This document shows positions 33,759 to 41,680 of a DNA stretch of 44,769 nt, one piece after another. Positions within the stretch are counted from its first letter, which is position 1, and every line of letters begins with the position of its first letter. The position numbers and the translations under genes are program-made. This DNA is from a virus. Location of the stretch: IMG/VR virus record IMGVR_UViG_3300046727_000507, positions 1 to 44,769 of that record. One strand, given 5' to 3'. A model generated the notes under the pieces. The model ran no database searches, was not told where the DNA came from, and was given only the letters and a program-made list of their open reading frames with translations.

Positions 33759-33800
33759 AGCGGCTCTCCTACAGCTCAGCTTGAGGGGGTTGTTGCTCGT

Positions 33801-34361
33801 TTAGCCGAGCGGCTGGCTGGTCATTTTGATCAGCTCATTGGCGAGGCCGGGAGTTGCTGCCCACCACTTGGTCTCGGTGAACCCGGCGATGGTGGCGCCG
33901 GTGGCACCGAACTGGATCGTGCCGCCATCCATCACCGCGCCGCTGGTGTGGGCGTTCTTGGCGAACGCCCGCTGGCCGACCGCGACGGCGCCCGCGCCGG
34001 TGTTGCGCACGAAGAAGGTGCCGCCGGTGAACACCTCGCCCACCGGGAAACCCGCCGGGATGAAGAACGAGGTCGAACTCGGCGTGGTGAAATAGATCAG
34101 GTTCAGTCCGTTCATGTCGCGGTGCAGGAAGCCGCTGGGCACGCCGCTGCCGGTGTTGAGCACCAGCGTGTTGGTGGCGACGTCGGCCCACACGAAGCGC
34201 GCGATGAACACCCCGGCTGCCGCCGGTGGCACCGCACCCTGCGTGCCGCCCGCCTTGAACCCGCCTTCGACCGACGGCAACGACCAGCGCGGATCTTCCG
34301 ACGCGAAGTCACCCTCGACGCCGATCGCCTGGGTGATGTTGATAACAGTTTGAAACGTCAT
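33801..34361 (-). CDS. Structural cement protein (Gp24-like)
   Basis: The 186-residue protein shows the family pattern: AIGVEGDFASEDPRWSLPSV near the N-terminus, then AAGVFIARFVWADVATNTLV, VLNTGSGVPSGFLHRDMNGL, SSTSFFIPAGFPVGEVFTGG and the TFFVRNTGAGAVAVGQRAFA strand. It ends in GFTETKWWAATPGLANE. Cement proteins of this kind bind the outer capsid lattice and stabilise it after expansion. The position, between protease and capsid genes, fits. Confidence 0.83.
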   Translation of the reverse strand: MTFQTVINITQAIGVEGDFASEDPRWSLPSVEGGFKAGGTQGAVPPAAAGVFIARFVWADVATNTLVLNTGSGVPSGFLHRDMNGLNLIYFTTPSSTSFFIPAGFPVGEVFTGGTFFVRNTGAGAVAVGQRAFAKNAHTSGAVMDGGTIQFGATGATIAGFTETKWWAATPGLANELIKMTSQPLG

Positions 34362-34379
34362 CTCGCTGGCTCCCTGGGA

Positions 34380-35918
34380 TTAGTGGCTGTGCAGGCGGTT
34401 GGCGTTCGGGAACCGCTGGAGGTATTTGTCATTGCCCGCCCGATCCATCGCGAGCGGTCGTGATGGCTGCTCGCCCGGCTTCGGGATGCGCGACAGCAGC
34501 GCCTTGTAGGCGCTGGGATGGATGTCGGTGACATCCTCGCCGGCCTGCTCCAGCGCGAACCTGTAGACCTCCTGCGCGCTGTCCATCGCGCCGAGGATGT
34601 CGCCCACCCAGGGGCGCACGAACCGCTTCGCCTCGTCGCGCTGATTGAGGCGGTCGGTGGTCTCCTTGACCGCTTTCGCAATGGCCGCGTCCATCGCGAC
34701 CCGGGTGACAGGCTTGTTGTCCATCGCGGGGGTGTCCTTGTTTGCAAGACCGGGAAGCTTCTCGGCGACGTCTTCCTGATCGGTGGCGCAGTCCTCGTTG
34801 TCCGCGCCGCCGCCATTGTCGGGCTTGGCGGCGGGCTTGGCGGGCGGCGCGTTGGCATCGGGCGGCGCGGGCGGCTTCACTTGTTTCAACGCATGCAGGA
34901 TGATCGCGAGGTCATTGTCATCGATCTGGCCCTGCAACAGCTGTTGCACTTTCGCCGCGAGGTCGTTGTCGCCGCCCGCCGCCGGATTGGCCGCCGGATC
35001 GTTGACCGGCGCCACGCCGCTGCCTTCGGCGGCAGCGCCACCCATGGCGAGGTTGCCGCCACCGGCATCTGGCGCACCACCGGCACCGGCCATCAGGTTG
35101 TCGGGCGGGGCGCCGGCGCCGGCGCCGTCGAGATGCTCGTGGATATGCACCTCGGCGTCCTTGGCCAGCACCGGCTGCAGCGCGCGCTTCAGCGCCGCCT
35201 CGATCTGCACGCGCTTGTCCTGCCACGCCTTTTCGCTGGTGGCCGGAGAGAAGATCCTGACGAGGTCAGGCATCTTCTGATCCTTCGCCAGGAACGGCGC
35301 GACATAGGCTGCCGTTGAGCCTGCCATCCAGGCCGCGCGCGGCGATAGCGTCATAGCGGTCTCCTTGGGTTTGCTGTCCATCACCACGACATCGGAACCG
35401 GCGCGACCGGCCTCGACCAAAGCGATATGGTTGGCGCGGATGTTGGTCATCACGCCGTCGTATCGCTGGCTCATGTAGACGCCCGGCTGCATCACCGGGT
35501 CGTAGCGATAGCCGGAACTGAGTTCCTTCATCTCGCCGGACTCGATCATGGCGATGGCTTGGTCTGACCAGAAGACCAGCGAATTATCGATGTAGGGCGG
35601 GTTCCAGCGCGCGTCGGTGCCGGTCGAGCCGACGACGCGACCACGCTGGTCGTCCGCCGCCGTAACCGGAATATGCTGGTCGAGGATCTGGATGTTGTTG
35701 AACGTCGGCACCGCGCGCTGCAATTCGCCGGGATGCCGCAGCAGGTTGTAGAGACGGTAGGGGTCCAGCCCGAGCTGCTCAAAGCCGGGGATCTCGTTGC
35801 CACGGTATTGGTTGACGCAGGCCTTGGTCAGATGACTGACCGCGACGTGCAGCCTGCCGTCCTGGTCGTAACTGCGCATCGAGCGATCGAGCGCCAGCAT
35901 GACATTGTCGAACGGCAT
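34380..35918 (-). CDS. Prohead protease/scaffold (DUF2213)
   Basis: The 512-residue protein begins with the DUF2213 domain (residues ~25-190): HVAVSHLTKACVNQYRGNEI, PGFEQLGLDPYRLYNLLRHP, the His-bearing FNNIQILDQHIPVTAADDQ (H82) and the Ser-bearing MKELSSGYRYDPVMQPGVY (S134/S135), together a probable Ser-His active site. After ANHIALVEAGRAG (about 160-173) comes a long Ala/Gly/Pro/Asp-rich scaffold-like section (240-390) and a helical C-terminus (VAMDAAIAKAVKETTDRLNQ). Cleavage of scaffold and capsid occurs in procapsids. The start lies one base after the 23-residue membrane peptide gene. Confidence 0.83.
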   Translation of the reverse strand: MPFDNVMLALDRSMRSYDQDGRLHVAVSHLTKACVNQYRGNEIPGFEQLGLDPYRLYNLLRHPGELQRAVPTFNNIQILDQHIPVTAADDQRGRVVGSTGTDARWNPPYIDNSLVFWSDQAIAMIESGEMKELSSGYRYDPVMQPGVYMSQRYDGVMTNIRANHIALVEAGRAGSDVVVMDSKPKETAMTLSPRAAWMAGSTAAYVAPFLAKDQKMPDLVRIFSPATSEKAWQDKRVQIEAALKRALQPVLAKDAEVHIHEHLDGAGAGAPPDNLMAGAGGAPDAGGGNLAMGGAAAEGSGVAPVNDPAANPAAGGDNDLAAKVQQLLQGQIDDNDLAIILHALKQVKPPAPPDANAPPAKPAAKPDNGGGADNEDCATDQEDVAEKLPGLANKDTPAMDNKPVTRVAMDAAIAKAVKETTDRLNQRDEAKRFVRPWVGDILGAMDSAQEVYRFALEQAGEDVTDIHPSAYKALLSRIPKPGEQPSRPLAMDRAGNDKYLQRFPNANRLHSH

Positions 35919-35919
35919 G

Positions 35920-35991
35920 CTAGGACGCTCCCGCCGCCATGATGACCAGCAGCGTCGCGATCACGATGATCAGCGGCGCCCAGGTCTGCAT
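35920..35991 (-). CDS. 23-residue single-helix membrane peptide
   Basis: Reading the minus strand, the stop TGA of the gene at 35991-36386 overlaps an ATG by one base (TGATG). That ATG opens a 23-codon frame (MQTWAPLIIVIATLLVIMAA then GAS) ending in TAG one base before the protease ATG. The product is almost wholly hydrophobic and would span a membrane once. Neither neighbour extends into it, so without it there would be a 71-base gap in an otherwise gap-free operon. Possible roles are holin-like helper or membrane anchor; nothing in the sequence chooses. Confidence 0.55.
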   Translation of the reverse strand: MQTWAPLIIVIATLLVIMAAGAS

Positions 35992-36386
35992 CAGCCGAGC
36001 ACCGGTGCGACGACCATGGTCAGATCGCGGATGTAGAGCCGGTCGAGCGCGGTCTTGTTCACCGTCAGCGTCACCCAGTAGGGCACGCCCGCCGATCCTG
36101 GCGGCGCGTGAAATCCCACGGTGATCACCATGCCGCTCGGGTCGATCGAGTTAGGCCAGTCCGATCCGGCGACGTGTAGGTCGTCCTCGCTGAGCGCTTC
36201 GCCGTCGGCGCGGTTCACGCCGATGGTGACGGTGGCAATGTCGGTGACCTTGTCGCCCACGCTGCCGAGGTCGGAGGAGACGTCGATATAGCGCCCATCG
36301 ATCTCGCCCGCGCGCAGCGGCGGGATTGGCACCGGCGCGTAGTTGGGCGTGCTGCAGCAGGCTGCCGGTGCATATGAATAGGTCAT
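35991..36386 (-). CDS. Beta-rich virion protein of unknown function
   Basis: The 131-residue protein starts at ATG 36386, overlapping the stop of the repeat protein (ATGA). After a Tyr/Pro/Cys N-terminus (YSYAPAACCSTPNYAPVPIP) come alternating strands: GRYIDVSSDLGSVGDKVTDI, ATVTIGVNRADGEALSEDDL, VITVGFHAPPGSAGVPYWVT and LTVNKTALDRLYIRDLTMVV. The general shape is an Ig-like or fibre-domain sandwich seen in phage virion proteins of this type. No catalytic motif. The coupling to the repeat-fibre gene upstream suggests that the two act together. Confidence 0.6.
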   Translation of the reverse strand: MTYSYAPAACCSTPNYAPVPIPPLRAGEIDGRYIDVSSDLGSVGDKVTDIATVTIGVNRADGEALSEDDLHVAGSDWPNSIDPSGMVITVGFHAPPGSAGVPYWVTLTVNKTALDRLYIRDLTMVVAPVLG

Positions 36387-39007
36387 GCGGCCACGCTCCG
36401 CTTGGTGGCAGGTAGATGCACGCCATACAGAGCCACGCGGTCACGCGGTATGAACGGATCAGGCGCGATCCCTCCCTGGCCGGCGATGCGCGCCACGGCG
36501 TGGTGGATGAACTGCTGATCGCCGTCCGCTATGACACCACCCTGGCCGGCCAGCCGCGTGCGCGCGTGCAGCTCGCTATGGGCCTGCAGCCGCACCCGAC
36601 CGGCCCCGGCGATCCTGGCCGCCGCCGGCAGCGCGACGCCCGGATGCGCCCTGAGCGCCGCCCGACCATTGATCCTGGCGCCGCCGGAGGTCACCCATCT
36701 GCCGGATGGCCGCACGCCGCCGGCACCAACGATGCGCGCCGCGACATGCCACGGCGCCTTGATAGCGACCCCTTGCACGTGACCGGCCCCGGCGATCCAG
36801 GCCCGCACGCGCGCCAGGAGGCGGCTGGACGCCCGTATGCCGCCGGCCCCTGCGATGACAGCGTGGGCTTGGCGCGCGGCCCCAGGCGCGGCGCGTAGCC
36901 CGCCGGTGCCATGAATTATCGCACTCGCTACCCAGGTCGTGCGCTTCTGGCCGGCAGCGCGCACCGCGCCCGCGCCGTGAATGGCGGCAGATCCCGCCCA
37001 GTGTATGCGCGGTTGGCCGGAGGCACGCACCGCACCGGTGCCGTGGATGGCGGCAGACGCTGCCCAGGTCGTGCGTTTCTGGCCGGAGGCACGCAACCCG
37101 CCGGTGCCGTGGATGGCGGCAGATCCCGCCCAGTGTATGCGTGGTTGGCCGGAGGCGCGCACCCCGCCGGTGCCGTGGATGGCCGCCGCCGTGTGCAGCA
37201 CCGCCCTGCCGATCGCGCGGACCGCACCGGTGCCGTGCAGCGCCGCCGTCACCTGTTTCGGCACGCCCCGCACCAGGGCGATCGCGCGGACCGCGCCCGT
37301 GCCGCCGAGCAGCGCGGCAGCGTGCTGGGCAAACTTGACGATGGCGGTTGGCCGCACCGCGCCGGTCCCGGCGATATGGGCCGCCGCTGCCAGCTCCCGC
37401 GTGGTGGTGGCGCGTGCCGTGCCGGCCCCGGCGATCCGCGCTGCCGCCGGCTGGGTCACCTTGTTCGGCGCGTTGGAGGCGCGCAGCCCGCCGGCCCCAG
37501 CGATCACCGCCGTCGCGTGGTAGGCGCCCCGGAAGATGCCGTCCGCCCGCACCGCGCCGGTGCCATGGATGGTGGCGGTGAGGTGATAGGTCTGGTGGAC
37601 CTGCGTGGCGGCGGCACGCAGCCCGCCGGCGCCGTGGATGATCGCCGCCGCGCCGCGCGCGATCGTCGGATTGGCGGTCAGCCGACCGACCCCGGCGACG
37701 GCGCCGCCGGTGTGGTGGAACGAGTCGATGTCGGCTTCGACATAGCCGCCGGCATCGATCTGTGCCCGCGCCCAGGCCAGCGGCGTGATCGTGGCGCGCA
37801 GTGCGCCGACCCCGACGATGCGCGCCTGGGTCCGCGCCAGCACCCAGGCCGAGACGGCGAAGCCACCCCGGCCACCGAGCACCGCGACCGGCTGATAGGT
37901 ACGCGCACGCACCCCACCGGTGCCGGCGATGCGGGCCGCCGCGCTCTTGAGCGAGGCACCCGCCGAGGCGCGCAGCCCACCCGTGCCGGCGATCGCGGCC
38001 CGCGCCGCGCGCAGCACCCGCGTGTCCGCCACGCGGCCACCGAGGCCGGCGAACTTGGCGCTGGCCGGTCGCAGCGCCACCGCCGCCGCGTAGACGCTGC
38101 CGAGGCCGCCGAGCCGCGTGTTGGAAACCGGCACCCGCCCCGAGGCGTTCGCCGTGGCCGAACCGGTGCCCGGGATCAGCGCCGAGGCCGGCAGACGCAC
38201 GTTGAGCAGCGGGGTGATCTTGCCTTCGCCGGCGATCAGCGTCCCGCCATAGGCCTGCCCTGGCACGGCAGCGGTGGCGCGCAGCGAGGTCGCGCCATCG
38301 ATCTCGGCCTGCGCCAGCACTTGGCCGCGCGTTGCGGCGCGCACGCCGCCGGTGCCGTTTATCTGCGCCGCCACCGGCACCAGCGCGCTGCCACCCGCCA
38401 GCAAAGGACGCGTGGTGATCTGCGGCGATCCCAGCGGGGGCAGGATCAGCGGCGTGCGGAACAGGCCGCGCTCCAACTGAAAGCCACCCAGCCGCAAGGT
38501 GATGTTGACGTCACCGGCCCGGACAAACACCGAGAAGTAACAAAGCCCAATGCTGGTGCCACCGGCGCCGACGGTGCCCGAGCCGCTGTAGAGCACCAGC
38601 GGATGGCCGGGCGGCGCGACGTTGAGTGTGATGTTCCCGGTGGTAATGGTGACGTTATAGGCGATTTGCCCGATATTAGTTAGATCACCATCGGGCATGC
38701 CAATATAGGCTGTGGCGGTAAAAGTATCGCCATGGGCTACGATATTATAGCTGCTCGGCTCGACGTAGATAAACAGGTTTCCGTCACTGAAGATCGTGCC
38801 GAAATACTGGATGTCGACGTAGGCTATGCCGCTCGCCGCGTCGGTGCCGACGCCGACCACCTGTTGCGAGAGGCCCGGCAGCAGCGGACTGGACCAGAAG
38901 GTCGGCATACTGCCGCCGACCACCGCGCCGTCACCCCGGGGATTGCGTATCCAGTTGGTCTTGCCCCCGCGTCCTGAGATCAGGGCTTGGGCGTCGACGG
39001 TCGCCAT
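36383..39007 (-). CDS. Repeat fibre: jelly-roll-like head plus ~31 GVRA repeats
   Basis: The 874-residue protein starts at ATG 39007. Residues ~18-205 form a beta module (RNPRGDGAVVGGSMPTFW ... RLGGFQLERGLFRTPLILPP) homologous to module 2 of the protein at 3774-7277 (PNPRGEGAVVG ... RLAGIQIELG). From ~215 to ~850 I count about 31 copies of a ~22-residue repeat with core I-[HA]-G-[TA]-G-[GA]-[VL]-R-A and a variable, often aromatic or basic spacer. Repeats 20-24 are nearly identical in pairs. The regular spacing predicts a long beta-solenoid or needle-like fibre. The same repeat ends the DUF2612 protein. Its position among head genes suggests a head fibre. Confidence 0.78.
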   Translation of the reverse strand: MATVDAQALISGRGGKTNWIRNPRGDGAVVGGSMPTFWSSPLLPGLSQQVVGVGTDAASGIAYVDIQYFGTIFSDGNLFIYVEPSSYNIVAHGDTFTATAYIGMPDGDLTNIGQIAYNVTITTGNITLNVAPPGHPLVLYSGSGTVGAGGTSIGLCYFSVFVRAGDVNITLRLGGFQLERGLFRTPLILPPLGSPQITTRPLLAGGSALVPVAAQINGTGGVRAATRGQVLAQAEIDGATSLRATAAVPGQAYGGTLIAGEGKITPLLNVRLPASALIPGTGSATANASGRVPVSNTRLGGLGSVYAAAVALRPASAKFAGLGGRVADTRVLRAARAAIAGTGGLRASAGASLKSAAARIAGTGGVRARTYQPVAVLGGRGGFAVSAWVLARTQARIVGVGALRATITPLAWARAQIDAGGYVEADIDSFHHTGGAVAGVGRLTANPTIARGAAAIIHGAGGLRAAATQVHQTYHLTATIHGTGAVRADGIFRGAYHATAVIAGAGGLRASNAPNKVTQPAAARIAGAGTARATTTRELAAAAHIAGTGAVRPTAIVKFAQHAAALLGGTGAVRAIALVRGVPKQVTAALHGTGAVRAIGRAVLHTAAAIHGTGGVRASGQPRIHWAGSAAIHGTGGLRASGQKRTTWAASAAIHGTGAVRASGQPRIHWAGSAAIHGAGAVRAAGQKRTTWVASAIIHGTGGLRAAPGAARQAHAVIAGAGGIRASSRLLARVRAWIAGAGHVQGVAIKAPWHVAARIVGAGGVRPSGRWVTSGGARINGRAALRAHPGVALPAAARIAGAGRVRLQAHSELHARTRLAGQGGVIADGDQQFIHHAVARIAGQGGIAPDPFIPRDRVALYGVHLPATKRSVAA
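36981..37244 (-). repeat. 132-bp tandem DNA repeats within the fibre gene
   Basis: The sequence atggcggcagatcccgccca begins at 36981 and again at 37113, exactly 132 bases (44 codons, two 22-residue repeats) apart, and most flanking bases also match. Half-unit (66-base) copies with more changes lie between. The end coordinate is two unit lengths and is approximate. This is the least diverged part of the ~31-repeat tract. Confidence 0.75.
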
Positions 39008-39028
39008 GTCTCAGCGACCGGGTGGTGG

Positions 39029-39424
39029 CTAGGCCAAGGTGATGATCAGCGCGCCGGGCGAAAATACGAGGCTGTCGCCGGCGTTCAGCGCGCGCGCCGT
39101 GGTCAGCGTGCCATACCAAAGCATATTGCCACCCGCCGGCGCGGCGGTGTCCCAGACCTGTAGCCCACTGATCGTCGCCGAGGAAAGGATCGGCCCGAAG
39201 GTCATGGCGTTGGTGTTGCTGGCGCTGCCGGCGGGCGAAGCGGCGGCGGCCATCTGCAGCGTCTGACGCGTCATGCCGGAGCCGGTGGCGATCTCAGATC
39301 CCGACACCGACGACGGGATGCCCAGCGACAGGCCGATGCTCCACGCCACCGGGCGCGTCGCCGGCTGGGCATTGAGGGAGAAGTCCAGCATGCTCTTCTG
39401 TAGATACGCTCCGATTCCGGCCAT
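39029..39424 (-). CDS. Gp80-like phage tail fibre protein
   Basis: The 131-residue protein starts at ATG 39424 with a strong GGAGGAG about 10 bases upstream. It matches small fibre proteins of the Gp80 type: MAGIGAYLQKSMLDFSLNAQ, then a sandwich with RPVAWSIGLSLGIPSSVSGS, SGMTRQTLQMAAAASPAGSA, SNTNAMTFGPILSSATISGL and the end GGNMLWYGTLTTARALNAGD. Such proteins are receptor-contact or capsid-fibre parts. The gene's first 131 bases overlap the 3' end of the glycosyltransferase gene in a different frame. Confidence 0.78.
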   Translation of the reverse strand: MAGIGAYLQKSMLDFSLNAQPATRPVAWSIGLSLGIPSSVSGSEIATGSGMTRQTLQMAAAASPAGSASNTNAMTFGPILSSATISGLQVWDTAAPAGGNMLWYGTLTTARALNAGDSLVFSPGALIITLA

Positions 39425-40457
39425 CTCTTTGCTCCTCCAAAGCGGCCTTGGCCGCGATTAACACGTCCTCATGGCCGATATCGGCGATGCACGCGGCGGC
39501 TTCCGCGTTCTCGGCTTTCCTGCATGTTTCGATCGTGTCATGAAGCTGATGACACGGCCAGCAATCGACGTGCTTCGGATCAGCGCGCAAGGTCGTCGTG
39601 TTGCGCCAGTGCTTGGTGATGTTCTCCGGCGAGGCGTGGCTCAGCAGCATGATCTTCGGCAGCGCTTCCATCGCCACGCCCCAGGCCAGCCCGGTGTCGG
39701 GGGTGATCACCAGATCGCAGTGCTGCAAGGTCGCGAGCGATCGGCGGATCGGCCAGGACGGATGCTCCGGATCGGTCGACAGCGCCGCGTGCATGCCGTC
39801 GGGGCCGCCGTTGAACTCAAGGCAGAAGTCCTGCACCCGCTTGGCGATCTTGGCCTCGCTGTCGCCGCCGAACATCACCACCGCGACGCGCAGCTCGCGC
39901 ACCAGTTTGGCGACCAGCAGCGGCAGATACGGCCACATCTTGTCGAGGCGCGAGCCGGCCAGGACGATGCCAACGACGTGGCGATAGCCGCCGGCGCCCC
40001 GCACATGCGCCAGGGTCTTCGCCGCGCGATCCTGTTCCTCGTCGGTCGGGTAGAAGCGCGGGTTGAACTCGTGGCGCACGCCGACGATGTCGTGGACGAA
40101 CTCCAGATAGTTCACGCCGCAATACTTGCGCCGCCATGCCGCCGGCCAATTGAACTGCGTCTGTCCCGGCAGCAGCGCCAGCATACCTTCGCAAGAATGC
40201 GATAAATTAAACCACTTGTCGTATTCGCGGCCCCGGTGGGCGAACCACGCCTGCCAGTGATTGCCGTCCGCCGGCAGATCGCCCGGCGCGCGCACGGTCA
40301 GCTTGGAAATGTAAGGGTTGCCCTCAAAAATCACATGCTGTGGCCGCTGCGCCATCACCTCGACGTGGTGGGTCTCGGCCAGCAGCGGCAGCACGGAAGA
40401 CGCGATCAGGTTATCGCCGATGCCTCCCAGCCGAGCCAGCAGGCACCAGGGCTTCAC
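39294..40457 (-). CDS. GT9-like (heptosyltransferase-type) glycosyltransferase
   Basis: The 387-residue protein starts at ATG 40457, overlapping the upstream stop (ATGA). Features of family GT9 (GT-B fold): the N-terminal LARLGGIGDNLIASSVLPLL, the inter-domain VVGIVLAGSRLDKMWPYLPL, and the C-terminal CDLVITPDTGLAWGVAMEAL with the DTG motif. CWPCHQLHDTIETCRK is Cys-rich and may bind metal. Family members transfer heptose or similar sugars to LPS. The last ~43 residues (from EEQRDGRNRSVS) are off-frame reading of the Gp80-like gene and are unlikely to be functional. In a late operon it may decorate virion proteins or alter host LPS; both are inference. Confidence 0.82.
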   Translation of the reverse strand: MKPWCLLARLGGIGDNLIASSVLPLLAETHHVEVMAQRPQHVIFEGNPYISKLTVRAPGDLPADGNHWQAWFAHRGREYDKWFNLSHSCEGMLALLPGQTQFNWPAAWRRKYCGVNYLEFVHDIVGVRHEFNPRFYPTDEEQDRAAKTLAHVRGAGGYRHVVGIVLAGSRLDKMWPYLPLLVAKLVRELRVAVVMFGGDSEAKIAKRVQDFCLEFNGGPDGMHAALSTDPEHPSWPIRRSLATLQHCDLVITPDTGLAWGVAMEALPKIMLLSHASPENITKHWRNTTTLRADPKHVDCWPCHQLHDTIETCRKAENAEAAACIADIGHEDVLIAAKAALEEQRDGRNRSVSTEEHAGLLPQCPAGDAPGGVEHRPVAGHPVVGVGI

Positions 40458-40642
40458 TCCGGCTTATGCACGACGTGACGGATCTTTCCGGTGGGCAGCT
40501 CGACGGAAAATGGTGGTGGCCCGAGACCGGCCAGCAGCATGGGGGTCTTGGGTAAGAGATGCCACACCCCATCATCGGTAATATGCCCCCACGGTAATCC
40601 GTCGTCAAAGTCCTCAAAGCCGACCTTCGCATCGCTCGCCAT
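40454..40642 (-). CDS. Small hypothetical protein
   Basis: I chose ATG 40642 (62 residues, MASDAKVGFEDFDDGLPWGH) because GAGGAGG lies 6-12 bases upstream, whereas the frame's earlier start at 40657 lies on the ribosome site itself. The sequence GHITDDGVWHLLPKTPMLLA then GLGPPPFSVELPTGKIRHVV reads as a small beta-rich protein. No family is recognised. It is translationally coupled to the glycosyltransferase (ATGA). Confidence 0.6.
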   Translation of the reverse strand: MASDAKVGFEDFDDGLPWGHITDDGVWHLLPKTPMLLAGLGPPPFSVELPTGKIRHVVHKPE

Positions 40643-40653
40643 CACGCGCCTCC

Positions 40654-41265
40654 TCAATGGGTTGCCAATTTGCGCGCGACCTCGCGCGCGGTGCCAACCG
40701 CGACGTTCTCATTGGACACATCGGTCGGCTGTTCCCACGCCAGATATATCACGCCCAGGAACGATTCGGGGTTCGGCGGGATCGGTATGCCGCACCCGCG
40801 CCGCATGCCACGTTCCGCCAATCGGCGCGCGACGGGGGTTCCCTCCGGCGTCAGGTCGACGCATACCGGACGTCCGTCGAGCACCTCCACCAGCTTTCTC
40901 ACGTCCGAGGTGTGGTCGATGATCGGCAGGCGCCTGGGCGATGGAATGACGGGCCGCTCGCCGTTGTGGCGGCGGGCGCCGAGAAACCATTGTGAGTTGG
41001 AAGACAAATCGACCTGCCAGATCTGCACAAGGTCCGCATTGGTCTCTATTGCCAGTTTCTCCAGCGCCTCCGGCACATCGCTCACGCGCAGTTCCGGCGA
41101 TGTGGGCGTGAGCCACGCTTCGAATAGTTCGTCGCGTTTGTCGTAGATCAGCGCGCCGATGCCGGCCAGCACAAGCAGTCCGGCAAGGGCGAACGCTTTC
41201 CACGGGCGATCGATGAACCGCAAGACGCGGTCAAGTAACCCGGCCACTCCCCGGTGATCGCCCAT
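40654..41265 (-). CDS. Membrane-anchored protein with GAF-like domain
   Basis: The 203-residue protein has a short basic N-terminus and one transmembrane helix at about 23-41 (WKAFALAGLLVLAGIGALIY). Residues ~60-203 resemble a GAF/PAS-like sensor fold: EALEKLAIETNADLVQIWQV, SSNSQWFLGARRHNGERPVI, VLDGRPVCVDLTPEGTPVAR, GMRRGCGIPIPPNPESFLGV then IYLAWEQPTD, and a final helix. The frame allows ATG 41265, but the ribosome site is weak. I know of no characterised homologue. In a phage late operon it could sense or modify the cell envelope; this is speculation. Confidence 0.62.
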   Translation of the reverse strand: MGDHRGVAGLLDRVLRFIDRPWKAFALAGLLVLAGIGALIYDKRDELFEAWLTPTSPELRVSDVPEALEKLAIETNADLVQIWQVDLSSNSQWFLGARRHNGERPVIPSPRRLPIIDHTSDVRKLVEVLDGRPVCVDLTPEGTPVARRLAERGMRRGCGIPIPPNPESFLGVIYLAWEQPTDVSNENVAVGTAREVARKLATH

Positions 41266-41287
41266 CGCCGGGATGCCCGGGACGTAG

Positions 41288-41443
41288 TTACTCGCCAGCC
41301 CTCCCGTCGATCACCACCTCGCCCGGGCCGATGACGTGGACGCGGCCCTGGGCTGCCTCCCGCTTCGGCTCTTCGGGCTGCGGCGTCGGCGCCGGCGTCG
41401 GTGCCGGCTGCTCGGGTTTCGGCTGCTCTGGTTGGTCGGACAT
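41288..41443 (-). CDS. Small Pro/Glu/Gln-rich protein
   Basis: I chose ATG 41443 (51 residues) because TGAGGAGAC is well placed upstream. The first half is low complexity (QPEQPKPEQPAPTPAPTPQP); the second has a short beta hairpin (QGRVHVIGPGEVVIDGRAGE), a pattern of two strands around a glycine turn. The function is unknown. The gene lies between two genes for small membrane proteins in the same operon. Confidence 0.55.
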   Translation of the reverse strand: MSDQPEQPKPEQPAPTPAPTPQPEEPKREAAQGRVHVIGPGEVVIDGRAGE

Positions 41444-41471
41444 CACGGCTGTCTCCTCAGGTTGCGGCGGA

Positions 41472-41645
41472 TCACCACCATCCCATGCGCGGTCCGCCAA
41501 ACGCGCCCAGGAGTAGCAGAACGACGATGATCACCAGCACCAGCATCAGCGGGCTGCCGTAGCCCGGGCCGAAATAGCCGGTGCGGTAACCGTAGCCGCC
41601 ACCGAACAGCAGGAAGATGACGAGGATGATCAAAATCAAAGTCAT
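41472..41645 (-). CDS. DUF3309-like small hydrophobic membrane protein
   Basis: I chose ATG 41645 (57 residues, MTLILIILVIFLLFGGGYGY) because GGGAGG lies 5-10 bases upstream; a longer frame would add a basic leader with no ribosome site. Two hydrophobic helices flank a Gly/Tyr turn (GGGYGYRTGYFGPGYGS) and the end is GPRMGWW. This matches DUF3309-type small proteins, common in alphaproteobacteria and found in phages. The role is unknown. It is now the first leftward gene left of the endonuclease insertion. Confidence 0.65.
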   Translation of the reverse strand: MTLILIILVIFLLFGGGYGYRTGYFGPGYGSPLMLVLVIIVVLLLLGAFGGPRMGWW

Positions 41646-41680
41646 TGTAGCCTCCCGAAGGTGACGTGCTACAGTCGAGA

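Noticed and set aside
36911-38683. A 590-codon open frame on the plus strand opposite the repeat fibre gene.
   Set aside because: It is an Arg/Gly/Ala-rich shadow caused by the high GC of the repeats; no ribosome site and no domain.
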